The notes under the pieces: generated by a model
Seen by the model: only the letters and a program-made list of their open reading frames with translations
The model's database searches: none
Told to the model about the DNA's origin: nothing
Shown here: piece after piece, positions 22,100 through 33,600 of the stretch
Layout: each line of letters begins with the position of its first letter
How positions within the stretch are numbered: the first letter of the stretch is position 1
IMG/VR virus record: IMGVR_UViG_3300009537_000058
Span: 1 to 40,298 of that record
From: a virus
DNA length: 40,298 nucleotides
Reading direction: 5' to 3' (one strand)
Made by a program: the position numbers and the translations under genes

Positions 22100-23056
22100 A
22101 TGGCAATACCATTAGCAATACCAATAGCACTATCAGCAGCGAGCACAATACCGAAGTGGTATCAAGCTTGGAAGCAGAATAATTTAGCAGATAAACTAGA
22201 GAAAGACCTAAGCAGACCGGATTTCGAAATACCAGAGAGTGAGAAACGAGCATTAGAGAGTGCAAAGGTGCAGTCGGGCATGACACGTTTACCGGGGCAA
22301 AGCGGAATAGAGGGGAGACTTGACCAAGAAACGGCTAATAAGCTGAACACCATCGAAAGAATGGGAATTGGTGGGCCAACGGATATAAATGCAGCATCGA
22401 CAGCATACGGGCAGCAACAGGAGGGTGAGACTAATTTAGGAATAAAGGCGTCTGATATGTATTTGAGAAATCAAGACGTATTAAGAAGTCAGTTGGATAA
22501 GATGGGTGAGTGGGAGTTTAAGGCGTGGAATTGGGATAAGAAATTACCTTACGAGAACAGAGCAGAAGCAATACAAGCATTGAGAGAAGGAAGCATAAGG
22601 AACTTGAATACGGCAGCGAGTGAAACAGCCGGGGGATTTGCAAATATCGCACTATCGGAATATATGAGAGGGAAGAATGAAGATATGTGGAAATCGATGT
22701 TTGGGGATAAAGGTGAATTAGGTAGCGTAGAAAATCCAATGCAGTTGACAAATTCTCCATATACGCCATCTCCGACATGGGGGGCTGGACAACCAGAACC
22801 GCAGGGGGTATTAGGCTCTAATTATAACCTAGCAACACCAGAGAGCAAAGCAATGAATAACCCCTTTATGCCTCAATTAAATCCAATAGATGTTCCAGGT
22901 AGTGATTCTCCGAAAAGTTTTGATTTAAGGACAAATGATGGGAATAGTTGGGACAATAAAGGATGGTCTGACTGGGATATTTTTCAAAAGAAACTAAACG
23001 TCCAGAAATTCGCGCAGAAGCCTCTTTTTGAGAAATTTACTTACGGAATGAAATAA
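22100..23056 (+). CDS. Putative internal virion / ejection protein
   Basis: 318 aa. The N-terminus is hydrophobic and Ala/Ile-rich ('AIPLAIPIALSAASTIPKWY') and could insert in membrane. It is followed by a helical region with the pattern 'RPDFEIPESEKRALESAKVQ' and 'SGMTRLPGQSGIEGRLDQ', which I associate with a conserved protein upstream of the giant polyvalent protein in Bacteroidota podophages. Further helices ('DMYLRNQDVLRSQLDKMGEW') and a disordered Pro/Asn-rich C-terminal third follow. Position between tail fibres and the 3788-aa gene fits a T7 gp14-like role: part of the conduit ejected ahead of the DNA. No enzyme motif. Confidence 0.6.
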   Translation: MAIPLAIPIALSAASTIPKWYQAWKQNNLADKLEKDLSRPDFEIPESEKRALESAKVQSGMTRLPGQSGIEGRLDQETANKLNTIERMGIGGPTDINAASTAYGQQQEGETNLGIKASDMYLRNQDVLRSQLDKMGEWEFKAWNWDKKLPYENRAEAIQALREGSIRNLNTAASETAGGFANIALSEYMRGKNEDMWKSMFGDKGELGSVENPMQLTNSPYTPSPTWGAGQPEPQGVLGSNYNLATPESKAMNNPFMPQLNPIDVPGSDSPKSFDLRTNDGNSWDNKGWSDWDIFQKKLNVQKFAQKPLFEKFTYGMK

Positions 23057-23059
23057 AAT

Positions 23060-24658
23060 ATGGATCCATTAGCAATATCATCAGGACCAAATAGGGGTGA
23101 AGCGGCAGTCTTACCGGAAGGTCACTTTTTAGACTTCTCTAAGCAAGTACTAAAACTTGGTGAGATAGATAGGGAGGAGCAGGCAAAAAATGCAGCAGCC
23201 ATAGGGAAATTAGTGAGTGACGAAGTAAAATCGAAGTGGACATCGGATCAGGTTAATTATTTCCAACCTCAGATGGAGAAAATCAAAACAGAGGCGATAG
23301 ACTTATTCAAAAAAACTAATGGCAAAATAAACCCGGTACAAGCATTTGAGATGCAGCAGAAGTGGAATAAGCTAAAAGGGGAGGCAGAGGCAGGTAATGC
23401 TATGTGGAGTGAGTATGCTAAAATGGCCCAAGAGTTACGAACTAAGCCAGAACAGTACGAGAATGAGCAGTCAAGAGCCAACTTAGATAAGGTACTAAAT
23501 CCAACTAAATATCCCGAGATAAAAAAAGAGATAGACGAGCAATACGGAGGTAACATAGGAGTATGGAGAACAGAGAATATTGATAAGTACGGACTAGAAA
23601 AATCACTTACGCAAGACCAATACATAGCAGAAACGAGTAAGGACGAGAAGCCAAGTAAGGGCGAACTGAGGGATAATAAGGGTAAAATAATTTACGGCAA
23701 ACATCCGGCAACAGGGCAGACTTATTACACATCATTAACCACATACACGCCAAATCAACTTGATAGACTTGCCCAAAATGCCCTTAATGATAATTCATGG
23801 AAAGGCATGAAATCAAAGAAATTGGCAATAGAGGATTTGAACAGTCAAGTTGATATTGATAGCGAGGGCAAAATATCCTTTAAAGAAGGTATCAATCCAG
23901 TATTAAAAGGTTTTATATTAGAGGAGAAATTAACAGGCGTATCAGATGCAGAAAAGATAAAAAAGCTAACTAAAGCATACTACAAGGCGCAATATCTGAA
24001 TAAGGTTCAAACAAAAGAAGATTTAAGGGAACTTGCATTTCCTCCAAAGGGAGATGGTAGTGGTAGTGGTAGTGGAAAACCGGAAGATTATAATTGGTCA
24101 ATTGGCACTAAGACACAAGAAGTAACGCCACAAGAGAGTGAAGCATCGGCAAAAGCAAGAGCAGATAAGTATTATAAAGGAAATATTGAAGAGGCAAAGG
24201 CCGCAAGCAAGGAATACGCAAAGCAGCATCAAGCCAAACTCCAGGCGATGTATGGCAAAGAGAATTCTTACATAGCATTTCAAGCTAAAGGGGGAAAAGA
24301 CAACCCAATAATAACGTATACACAACCGGGCACAATTGGAGAATCTGCACAATACAGAACAAATGGATTTGTAAAAAAAGGTGGAGAGTGGAAATTCGTA
24401 GGAACGCAAGCAATGGATAAAGAGAAGATGGATGCGTTAATGGCGGGATTTTACGCGTTAAGTGAGGAAGAGAAAAAGAAACCAGAGAACAAGCCAAAAT
24501 TCAATTTTGAGCCCCAAGAGTTTGAGATTACACTTGAAGTAGCGGCAGCGCATGGCTTTCATGGGCAGAATGCAGTACAGAACATGAAGAATTGGTTGGA
24601 AAGTAAAATTAAGCCTGGGCAGGTCAGTAATACATTGGTAAAAGGTAACGTAAGATAA
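23060..24658 (+). CDS. Putative internal virion / ejection protein (532 aa)
   Basis: Long helical, charged protein: residues 30-140 have coiled-coil character ('QVNYFQPQMEKIKTEAIDLF', 'EAEAGNAMWSEYAKMAQELR'). At nt ~24054-24075 a short (GGTAGT)n tract encodes a Gly-Ser linker ('GDGSGSGSGKPED'). After the linker come 'SAKARADKYYKGNIEEAKAA' and a probable globular end ('FEITLEVAAAHGFHGQNAVQ'). It starts 3 nt after the 318-aa gene and stops 2 nt before the polyvalent gene, so the three are one expression unit. A cargo or ejection role is inferred from this clustering and from architecture. No catalytic signature is visible. Confidence 0.58.
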   Translation: MDPLAISSGPNRGEAAVLPEGHFLDFSKQVLKLGEIDREEQAKNAAAIGKLVSDEVKSKWTSDQVNYFQPQMEKIKTEAIDLFKKTNGKINPVQAFEMQQKWNKLKGEAEAGNAMWSEYAKMAQELRTKPEQYENEQSRANLDKVLNPTKYPEIKKEIDEQYGGNIGVWRTENIDKYGLEKSLTQDQYIAETSKDEKPSKGELRDNKGKIIYGKHPATGQTYYTSLTTYTPNQLDRLAQNALNDNSWKGMKSKKLAIEDLNSQVDIDSEGKISFKEGINPVLKGFILEEKLTGVSDAEKIKKLTKAYYKAQYLNKVQTKEDLRELAFPPKGDGSGSGSGKPEDYNWSIGTKTQEVTPQESEASAKARADKYYKGNIEEAKAASKEYAKQHQAKLQAMYGKENSYIAFQAKGGKDNPIITYTQPGTIGESAQYRTNGFVKKGGEWKFVGTQAMDKEKMDALMAGFYALSEEEKKKPENKPKFNFEPQEFEITLEVAAAHGFHGQNAVQNMKNWLESKIKPGQVSNTLVKGNVR

Positions 24659-24660
24659 TT

Positions 24661-27600
24661 ATGCCGGACAAAATAGAAAAAATACTACAAGATTATATAG
24701 CCACAGCAAATAGCGGTAAATATAATAGTTGGGATGAGGTTAATTCTAAGTTTCCTGAGTTAAAAGGGTACGATGCCAGCGTTCTCCAAGACTATGTAAC
24801 AACAGCCAATAGCGGCAAATACAAAACGATAGAGGATGTAAATGCTAAATTCCCTGAATTATTTAAAAAAAAAAGTTCAAATGGAGCTTCCGTTGTTTCG
24901 AAGCCAGAATTACAATCACCTTCGAAAGAGCCTAAGACAGTACAACCGGAGGGGACAGAAGAGTGGAATACGATTGCTCCAGAGAGTAGAGAAAATTTAA
25001 GACCTGACGGCACAAAAAAAGGTAAGGGGTTTTTGGGCGAATTACCAATGCAAGATGGTAGTGGTAAAAAAGCCACTGAATTAAGTATAGGTATTGAAAT
25101 TGATGGTAAAGAAACATTGATACCAACAATAGTTCCAACTTTAACAGACGAGGAAAGGCAATTTCTTTTAAAAGGTGGGAATGTCTTGGATAAAAAAAAC
25201 CCAATGGCAAATGCAATAGTTGACAAGGCTGTTGCCCACGCAAAAGAAAGAATATCAACCGGCAAAACCCCATTTGCAGAAGAAGAAAACCCATTTAAAA
25301 GCAATGAGAAGGTACCTGTTGATAGCCCATTTTCACCAGATTACAAACCTAAGCCAGTAGCTATACCTATTGATGATGCTTTTCAATATACCAACAAAGA
25401 GTTGGCTAACAAGTTGGAGGGCATGAATGAGAGGATGAGGAAATCAAAACTTACTTCAAATGATAAGCAGTATGGCACATTAACATCAATGTTAGACCCA
25501 GAGCCACTCTCACCACTTTTTACTCCTTCCGGAATAGATAAAGAGGGTCTTAAAGATAGATATAAAGCTAATGGTATTTATGACTTAAAAGATAAGTTCA
25601 GTCCCAAAGCTATACAAGGTAGTGAGGAGGATGTATTCAACTACTTAGAAAACAGGCCAAATCTTGCTCGACAATTAAAAATAAAAGACAAATTATCAGA
25701 GCAAGAGCAATTCAGTATAATTTACAAGTCACAAGAAAATAAAATACAATCCTTAGAACAGGATATGGAAATCTTACGCAAGAGAAGCGGAGAAGTAATT
25801 GGGACGTATGAAAAGACAGCCAAAGAACTTAACAAGGCGGCAGAGAATGTGGGTGTAGTAAGGCGAGATTTTACAAATGCACAGGCTAAGTTGCTTTCCG
25901 AAAAAGGATATCATCAGGCTTCGGCAACGATTAAACAAATATCGTTAGATATTGAAAAACTAAAAGATTATGCTAAATCAACGGAAAGTGAAATACAAAA
26001 TATAAAGAGTAATGCGGATCGCATAAATATTTACTTACAACCATACAACCGTTTAATAGTACAAGACAGATTTACTGGAGATGAGGCGCAGTATAGGGAG
26101 TATCTTAGTTTGCATGAGCAGCTAAAAGGGTTGAATCAGAAATATAATTCTATTGTAGAAAATCCTGAATATAAAAAATATGCGGCATTAGCAGACTCAT
26201 ATAATGTTGCAGTAGAAACCGCAAATAGTATATTAGCAAAATACCCCAACATAAACGAGAAATACAACAGTTATAAGCAGTCATTCGATAAGTACAATAC
26301 AATATTAGCACAGGCCGAACAACTAAAAGCAAATCCGGACGTACAACAGTATTATAAAACAGGCAGCGAATTACAAGGCATAGCCAAAAAACTATCCGAT
26401 TCAGAATTGGCGTTGCCGTCATTGAAAGAGATTAAATTTAACAATGATTTGTGGCAAAAAAGATTTACCTCTATGCCAGTACTATCGCCAGCACTATCTG
26501 GTATAGTTTCGTTTGGCAATGCGGTCACGGATTTAGGGGCTAATTTAACCAGTGGGTTTGTTAATGCTGTGGGAGGACTAACAGAAGCAACGATAGAGGG
26601 CAGGGATAAATATACTCCAAGACAATATGATAAATTGGCATTATTCTTTGAGGATGTATTTGCTGCACCATTTATAAGGCCAGAAAAATCATTAGTTGAC
26701 CAACAGGGGAACTTCACGCCTTCGTTTTCAGGGGCAGCTAACGATGTAGCTTCGCAGATTCCTTTATTTGTATTCTTAGCAATGACATCAGGAACCGGAG
26801 CCGTATTGGGGCAAGAAGCAAAAGGAATTGCAGGTAAACTTATAAGTAAACAGGCACTTAATTTAACGGTACAGGGTGCGCTTGCTTCGTATTCCGGTTA
26901 TTATAAACTAGCACAAGAGAAAGGGTTAGAAGGGACAGAGGCGCATACTTACGCAGCACAAATGTCATTTTTCGAAGGCGCATCGGAATTAATAAGCCCT
27001 AACAGAAAAATACTTTTCAAAGAGTTTAGCCCTAAATTACTGGATGACTATGTTCAAGTATTAGCAAAAAAACAAGGGGTTGGCGCAGCAATAAAAGAGG
27101 GATTAAAAACATATAGTGAAGATTTTTTAAAGGAGAACTTTGAGGAATGGGCAAATATGGGCGCACAGATGATGGTTGATTTTAGTCATGGGCTAAAAGC
27201 AGAACCACCAACTGTTGGGCAGATACTTCAAACAGCAATATCAATGGCACCGCTAATAGGCGGAAGTGGTTATAGTGGATATAAGAATGCAAGGCAAGAG
27301 CAGCAAATCGCAGTATATAAGATGGCAAATGACCCTGAAAATGCCAAATTACAATTAGATGCTGCATTTGAGAGAGGAGATATAACACAAGAGGATCACG
27401 ATGCTATAATAAATGACATGGCAAAGTTGGTTGTAAAGCTAGGGGGTGTACCATCAGAACTGTCAGATATTAAAAAAATAATGATTTCAAACAATCTTAT
27501 GGCAATTGAAGATGCACAAACAACAATTGCGGGAGAAAACATTGATCCTTCTATTAAAGCGAGTTATGAGGCGCAAATAAAGGAGTGGCAGAATAACATA

Positions 27601-30600
27601 AAAAAGATAATGGTTGCTCCAATAGGGGAATTAGAGAAGGAGTTTGCAACAAAATATGGATATACAGAACCAGAAATACCGAAAGTTGAACCGATTGAAC
27701 CCAAAATAGAACCAGTTGAAGCACCCAAAATTGAACCCAAAATAGAACCGGTAGAGCCCAAAGTAGAGCCATTAGCAGAAGAAGTAATTCCGATTGGCAC
27801 AAAACTATCAGATGCGATAGAAACGCCTCCCGAGATGAGTATTAAAGGTGAAAAGGGTGTAATAAAAGTTGATGAAGGAGGAAAGGTAGAATTTGTAACA
27901 GAAACAACTTCACACGAGTTGGGGAACATTGAAGAAATCAAGAACAAGAGTTTAAGCGAGTTGGGGGTAGAAGAAATAAAACCACTTGACATTGAAGTTG
28001 CCGAAGATTACAGCATCACGATTGATGGGAATAAATACGTAAATAATTTCTCTGATCCGATGGCAGCTGTCAACCATGATAAATCGGGTAATGTTATTTC
28101 GATAAATCTAGAAACGGAGGATGGAAAAAAAAGGACAATACGAGGGGATAGAGCGGAGCAGGTAGCATATAATTACACACTATTAAATTTTGAAAACAAT
28201 GCAACAGAAGAGCAAATCCGAGCAGCCACAGAAGAGGCAGGAACAATTGAGCCAGTTGAAGGAAAAGTTGAAAAAGTTGAGCCCAAAACAGAAGAGGGAG
28301 TTGCTCCAGAAACACCTAAGCCAGTCGAGCCAAAGTCAGAAGTAAAAGCGGGAGAGCCGCAAGTAAAGCCACCCGCCACAGAAGGTAGTGGTGTAGGGGG
28401 AGGGGTAGAGCAATCCACCGCCCCAGAAGCAAAGGATAAGGTAGTAGGTAGTGAAACACCTGATGCGCTGAAAAATGTAGAGGATGAAAAAGAAAGAACT
28501 GTAACTCCAGTCAGCAAAGGCAATAAAAACACACTAGAGATTGAAGGATATGGATCAATTCTAACAAGTGGATTTATAAACAGACTTGTTGAAGCTGGCC
28601 GATTACCAAATGAGGCACTAAAAACTAGGCACATACAATTAACAAAAGAGTATGCTACTAAACTTTTGAATGAAAACTCCGACTTGTTTACGCAAGAACC
28701 GCCAAAACCTAAACCCACACTAAGGCAAAATACAGCAAAGAAATACAATAAGATACCCGTTGAAAGTGTAAGAACAGAGATAATGAAGTACTTCGCTTCC
28801 GGGTATTTCCTAGATGCCGAAGAAACACAGAGGAGAACAGGACTTCCGGCAAAAGATTTGATTGGCTTCATAAAAAAGGGAGCATATAGCTACCATGATC
28901 TTGCAGAATCTATTGGAGGAGAGTTGGGTCGGGATGTTAATGGGAAAGAGTTCGATGACCTTGTTACTGACATTATATCCATGGGCAAGGGGCAAATCTA
29001 TAATGAACTTAATGCTCTTATTGATAGGCAAAACGGGGTTGATGACAGAATATCTCCAGAAGATGAATTAGCGGATGAAGAAAAAAATGTTATCCAAGGA
29101 GATTTAGATGGAGAATTATCGCTAGAAGAGCAGGAGTCATTGGATAATGTAATAGCAAAATATACAGAGAACGGAATTACAAACTGGGCACAGATTGAAA
29201 AAGATATTGATGGATTTGTCCCCGAAATAATTGAATTAACAACTAAAGCACATGACAGACTTAAACAAATCACCGAAGAAAACCTCCGAGAAGGTAAAAA
29301 GCCAAAAGAGGGAAAAGCTAATGAGAATGATATTGCTAAACCAAAAGTCAAAGAACCAACCAAAGCCGAAAAGCCAACAATAGCAACAGAGGCTATAGAT
29401 CTAGAAAATATCGCTTTCGAGCCAAAAACACCATATCAGACAGGCTTGGAACTGGGTGGAGAAGGTAAGAGTGATGCTCGCAAGGAGTATGAGGCAAAGA
29501 TTAGCGAGGCTAAAAACAATATTCGGGAGGCGCAGCAGAGGTTAGATACGGAAAGGGAGAAGTTAGTAAGGAGGGGTGCAAGTAAAGAGAAAATTGCAGA
29601 GGCACTTGCTATATTTGAGAAGGGAGTTGTAGAGTACACTAAAATATATCAAGATTTAATTAGTGCAAAAAAAGCGAAGAATGTTGCTGACTTTGAAAAA
29701 AAGCAAAATACATTATTTGAGCCCGGTAAGGAGTATAATTCAGATGCCCAACAGAATCCAGGCAAGTTCGACAAGACAGAAGGGTATGCAGCGAGTAGTG
29801 AGACATTTATTGGCACAGAGATAATAAATCTTGGAGTTAATTTCATGGGGAATGAAATGACCGGACCCGCTAAAATAAAATCGCCAGCCGATATTGCATA
29901 CATCTTTAGGCATCTTGAAAATGAAAAGAGCGAAAATGCGTTTGCCGTATTCGAAAAGGGAGGGAAGTACCAAGTTCTATACATAGGCACAGGAGGGACA
30001 TCTGCTACAGTTGTGGATGCGAAAAAAATAGTAGCAGCAGCGAAAGATTATGGGGCAGAAAGAGTAACATTCATACATAACCACCCAAGCGGAAATTTAA
30101 GTGCATCGCCACAAGATAAAATCTTGTTTAGAAATGTAAAGGAATTATTAGAAGAGCTTGATATAGCATTGATGGATGGTATTATAATTGACATTGATAA
30201 AGGGCTATTTGCAACATTTGACGATCAAATATCGTGGGGTGCGATAGACAGGCCGACATCCGTTGAAAAAGAAAGAGCGATAGAAATACATCATTTCGGG
30301 AAAAACAAATACTACCAACCAGAATCAGAGAGAACACAAGTTGTTTCTTCACATAGTGTCGGAGTGTATCTAAGCAAGCAGAAGAGGGGCACTACGCCAA
30401 AGATACAGGCGATAATTCTGAATAGAGCGAATATTGTAACAAAGTCCTTGATGTACGATGAGACAATCGACATGGAGCAACTTAAAAAGGAGTTGATTTA
30501 TGAGGTTGCCAAGTATGGAGAATCTTTAATATTAGCATCAAACAATAAGTTAACAACAGAGTTTATTGCTGATTTAAAGAGAGTGTTAAATAAGCAGAAT

Positions 30601-33600
30601 ACTAATATTCTCGATGTAGTTGATATAAAACAAGACGAGAGTATATTACAATCAATGAAGAGTTGGGCAGATGAGGGCAAGTTAGGGGAGCCGGAGGTGC
30701 CATACGGATCGGAGGGGATAAGATTAAGATCAATACTTAACAACATTGGATTAAGTGAGAGGGGATGGAGCAGTAGTGACAATTCTCAGTTGGGGGAGAG
30801 GATAAATAAGGAGCTGAAAAGAGTAGGATTAGACTACAAATATAAAGCAGCATGGTACAACTATACTAAGTCATGGCATATTGTTAATAAGGTAACGGGA
30901 AATCACGTAAATCCTGTATCGGTTAAAGAGCCTCCAGTTGAATATGGTAAACCAATTCCTCCCGAAGCACTTGCAAAAGCATCAGAAGTTTTAAAAAAAC
31001 TATTTGACAAAGGCACTAAAAATTTTGATGATGTAATCAATTATTTATCGACACACTTAGGCGAGGAAAAACTTACAACTCCTACTAAATACGGACCGAC
31101 ATTTATAGATTTCTTAAAAACGGCATATATTACTGCATGGGCGCAATCATCAGATGCAGACGAATTAACATCACCACAAGAAGTAAAAAATTATGAAAGA
31201 CGAGAAAAAACAACTACAGGACAGCGACTTGGAAATGGAAATGGGATTGGATCCAGACCAGCCGGCACTCCAGCAACTGGAGGAGTTAGCAATGACAAAC
31301 GACCAAGCCTTCGAGTTATTGACCAAGAAAATTTACCCAAACCGGGAGATCATGTCAATATTGGACAATACGATATAGACGAAAATCAAAGGTTAGCGGT
31401 AAATTTAGCGGTTGAGGCGTTTACGAGCGATAAGAAAGGTTTTATGCTTGCCGATGGCACAGGAGTAGGAAAAACAAGAATAGAGCTTGTAGCGGCAGAG
31501 GAATGGCGTAAAAAAAGCAATAAACCAGTACTGATAGTTACAAAAAACAAACAAATCATAGCCGGTAGTTTTACGGCAGATGCGAAATCGTTGGGTATTA
31601 ACTTGGACAACTTTGTAATGGCGACATATACAGGTTTAGATAAAATACCTAAACAAGAGTATGGTTTGGTGATCTTTGACGAAGCTCATGAAATAAAAAA
31701 TGCAACCAGCCAAAAGAGTATTGAGGCGGGGAATATCAAATCGGATCACATAATGTTTGCGACAGCGACCCCGATGGATAGGCCAACTGGATCGGCATAC
31801 TTTATTTCTAAAATGAGTAATAGACCACTCGAAGAGGTAGAGGCGGAGATGGGATTTTACACGAAAGTAGAGGTAGATAAATATGGTAATGAGAAAAAAG
31901 GTGTATATCCTTTAAAAGGTTTCAACTGGGGAAAAATATTCGATAACATCATTAAAATAAGAAAAGAGGCAATAAAGAATGGGCAGATGATAAGGAGGGA
32001 GTATCCTTTCTTTGGTACCATAACCTCGGATAATGTATTATTGGGGGAATCTTTCAATATAGGTCACCAAAGGATAGATGACTACTGGCAGGAAAGAATT
32101 GATGCGGCAAGGAGTCCACAAGCTAAAAAGAATCTTGCAGGACAGAGAATTGGCGAATTATCAAGACATACGGAATCGGGGAAAATTGATATAGCCTATA
32201 AGCTATTAAAGAAAGATTTAGCAGAAGGGCGAAGTGTAATACTGATAGCAGAAGGGGTAAATGATAGCGAAATAAAAGGACTTGATGGGCAAGTAGTAAA
32301 AGGTCTATTGAGTGAGGTGGCAAAAAGGTTAACAGCAGAGGGGATAGATTTCGCAAAGATATTTGGACCTGGAGATAAAGGAGGTGAAGTAACTAGGTTT
32401 CAAAATGGAGGAGTGCGGGTAGCTTTAGCAACACCACAGAGCGGGGGAACGGGAGTAAATCTTGATGACATAGTTGGTGACAAGCCAAGAACAATGCTTG
32501 TAACGACAGCAAATTATGCAGGAGACCAAGTGGACCAGATATTCGGAAGAGTAAGCAGACGAAATACAGCTAGTCCGGCAAAGATTCAGATGTTATTTTC
32601 TCCTGAAAGTTTAAGTGATGAGAGGAGAAGGCAAATATTTGAAACTAAAGCAAAAGTATTAAGAAGGATACAGGCCGGAGAGGATCCCGACTTGGCAATG
32701 TTATACGAACAGACAGAAGGAGGAATAGGCGAGGATGGGCAACTAGCGGCAGATGCAGCTTCAAACAGCAGAACAATTGATGAGATAGTTAAAGCTACAG
32801 GGGAGAAGGCTGATTCGTTTTTATTCCACGATAGGGTAAAGAAGATATTAGAAAAATTAGGGGTGCCGGTTGCGGAAAAATTATTAAGCAAGCGATATTT
32901 AGGATTATTTAAGCACAGAGAGAAAAAGATTAGAGTACAAGGGCTGTTTGACATATTTGTTGCATCACACGAGGCGGCACACTGGATAAGTAGGGAGTTT
33001 GGAATTGGGTTGCGAATAAGAGCAGATAAAAACGGCACAAAGGACTTACGCAAAATGCTTACGGACATATACGTTGAGTTTTACCCAAGAGCAAGGAGAT
33101 CTCATAGCCTTGAAAAAAGGGTAGAAGAGGGTATTGCGGTTTTGCTTGAAAATTACTTGTATGATCCAACGGGTATTCATGGGAAGTATGGGTTACTTGT
33201 AGATTCTTTTTTAAAGCCAACAGGGGAATATTATCATCCTAAGTTCAGCGAATTATTGGGAGAAATGAATAAGTTAATCAAAGACTATTCAAATCTAACA
33301 CCAGAGCAGAAAATAGGAACAAGAATTGTTTCCGGAGATGTAGTTAAAGATCAGGAGGGCTTAGGGATTGCAAATAAACTGATAACACAAATTGTATCCT
33401 CAGCAGCACCTTTAACAATTATTGATGAAATGGCAGGAGCCAAATATAGCGATCAATCAGAGGTTGCATATATTAGATGGTTAGATAGGAGTAAAATTGT
33501 AACCAACTGGGTACAAGGAAAGACTCATGCTATGTCGGTGGATAAGCGAGGCAATTGGTTCCCTATAAAAGCGAGTGTGGAGCAGTATCTAAGGACATTC

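Noticed and set aside
24054-24075. Short (GGTAGT)n repeat tract considered as a possible regulatory microsatellite
   Set aside because: It encodes a Gly-Ser linker in frame and is only a few units long, so a protein linker explains it.
24792-25304. 170-codon open frame on the - strand
   Set aside because: Antisense shadow of the N-terminal repeats and conserved small domain of the polyvalent gene; composition is reversed-codon-like.
28173-28871. 232-codon open frame on the - strand
   Set aside because: It mirrors the low-complexity Pro/Glu-rich linker of the polyvalent gene; Ser/Pro-rich translation without any domain, no promoter, and the + strand frame is clearly coding.
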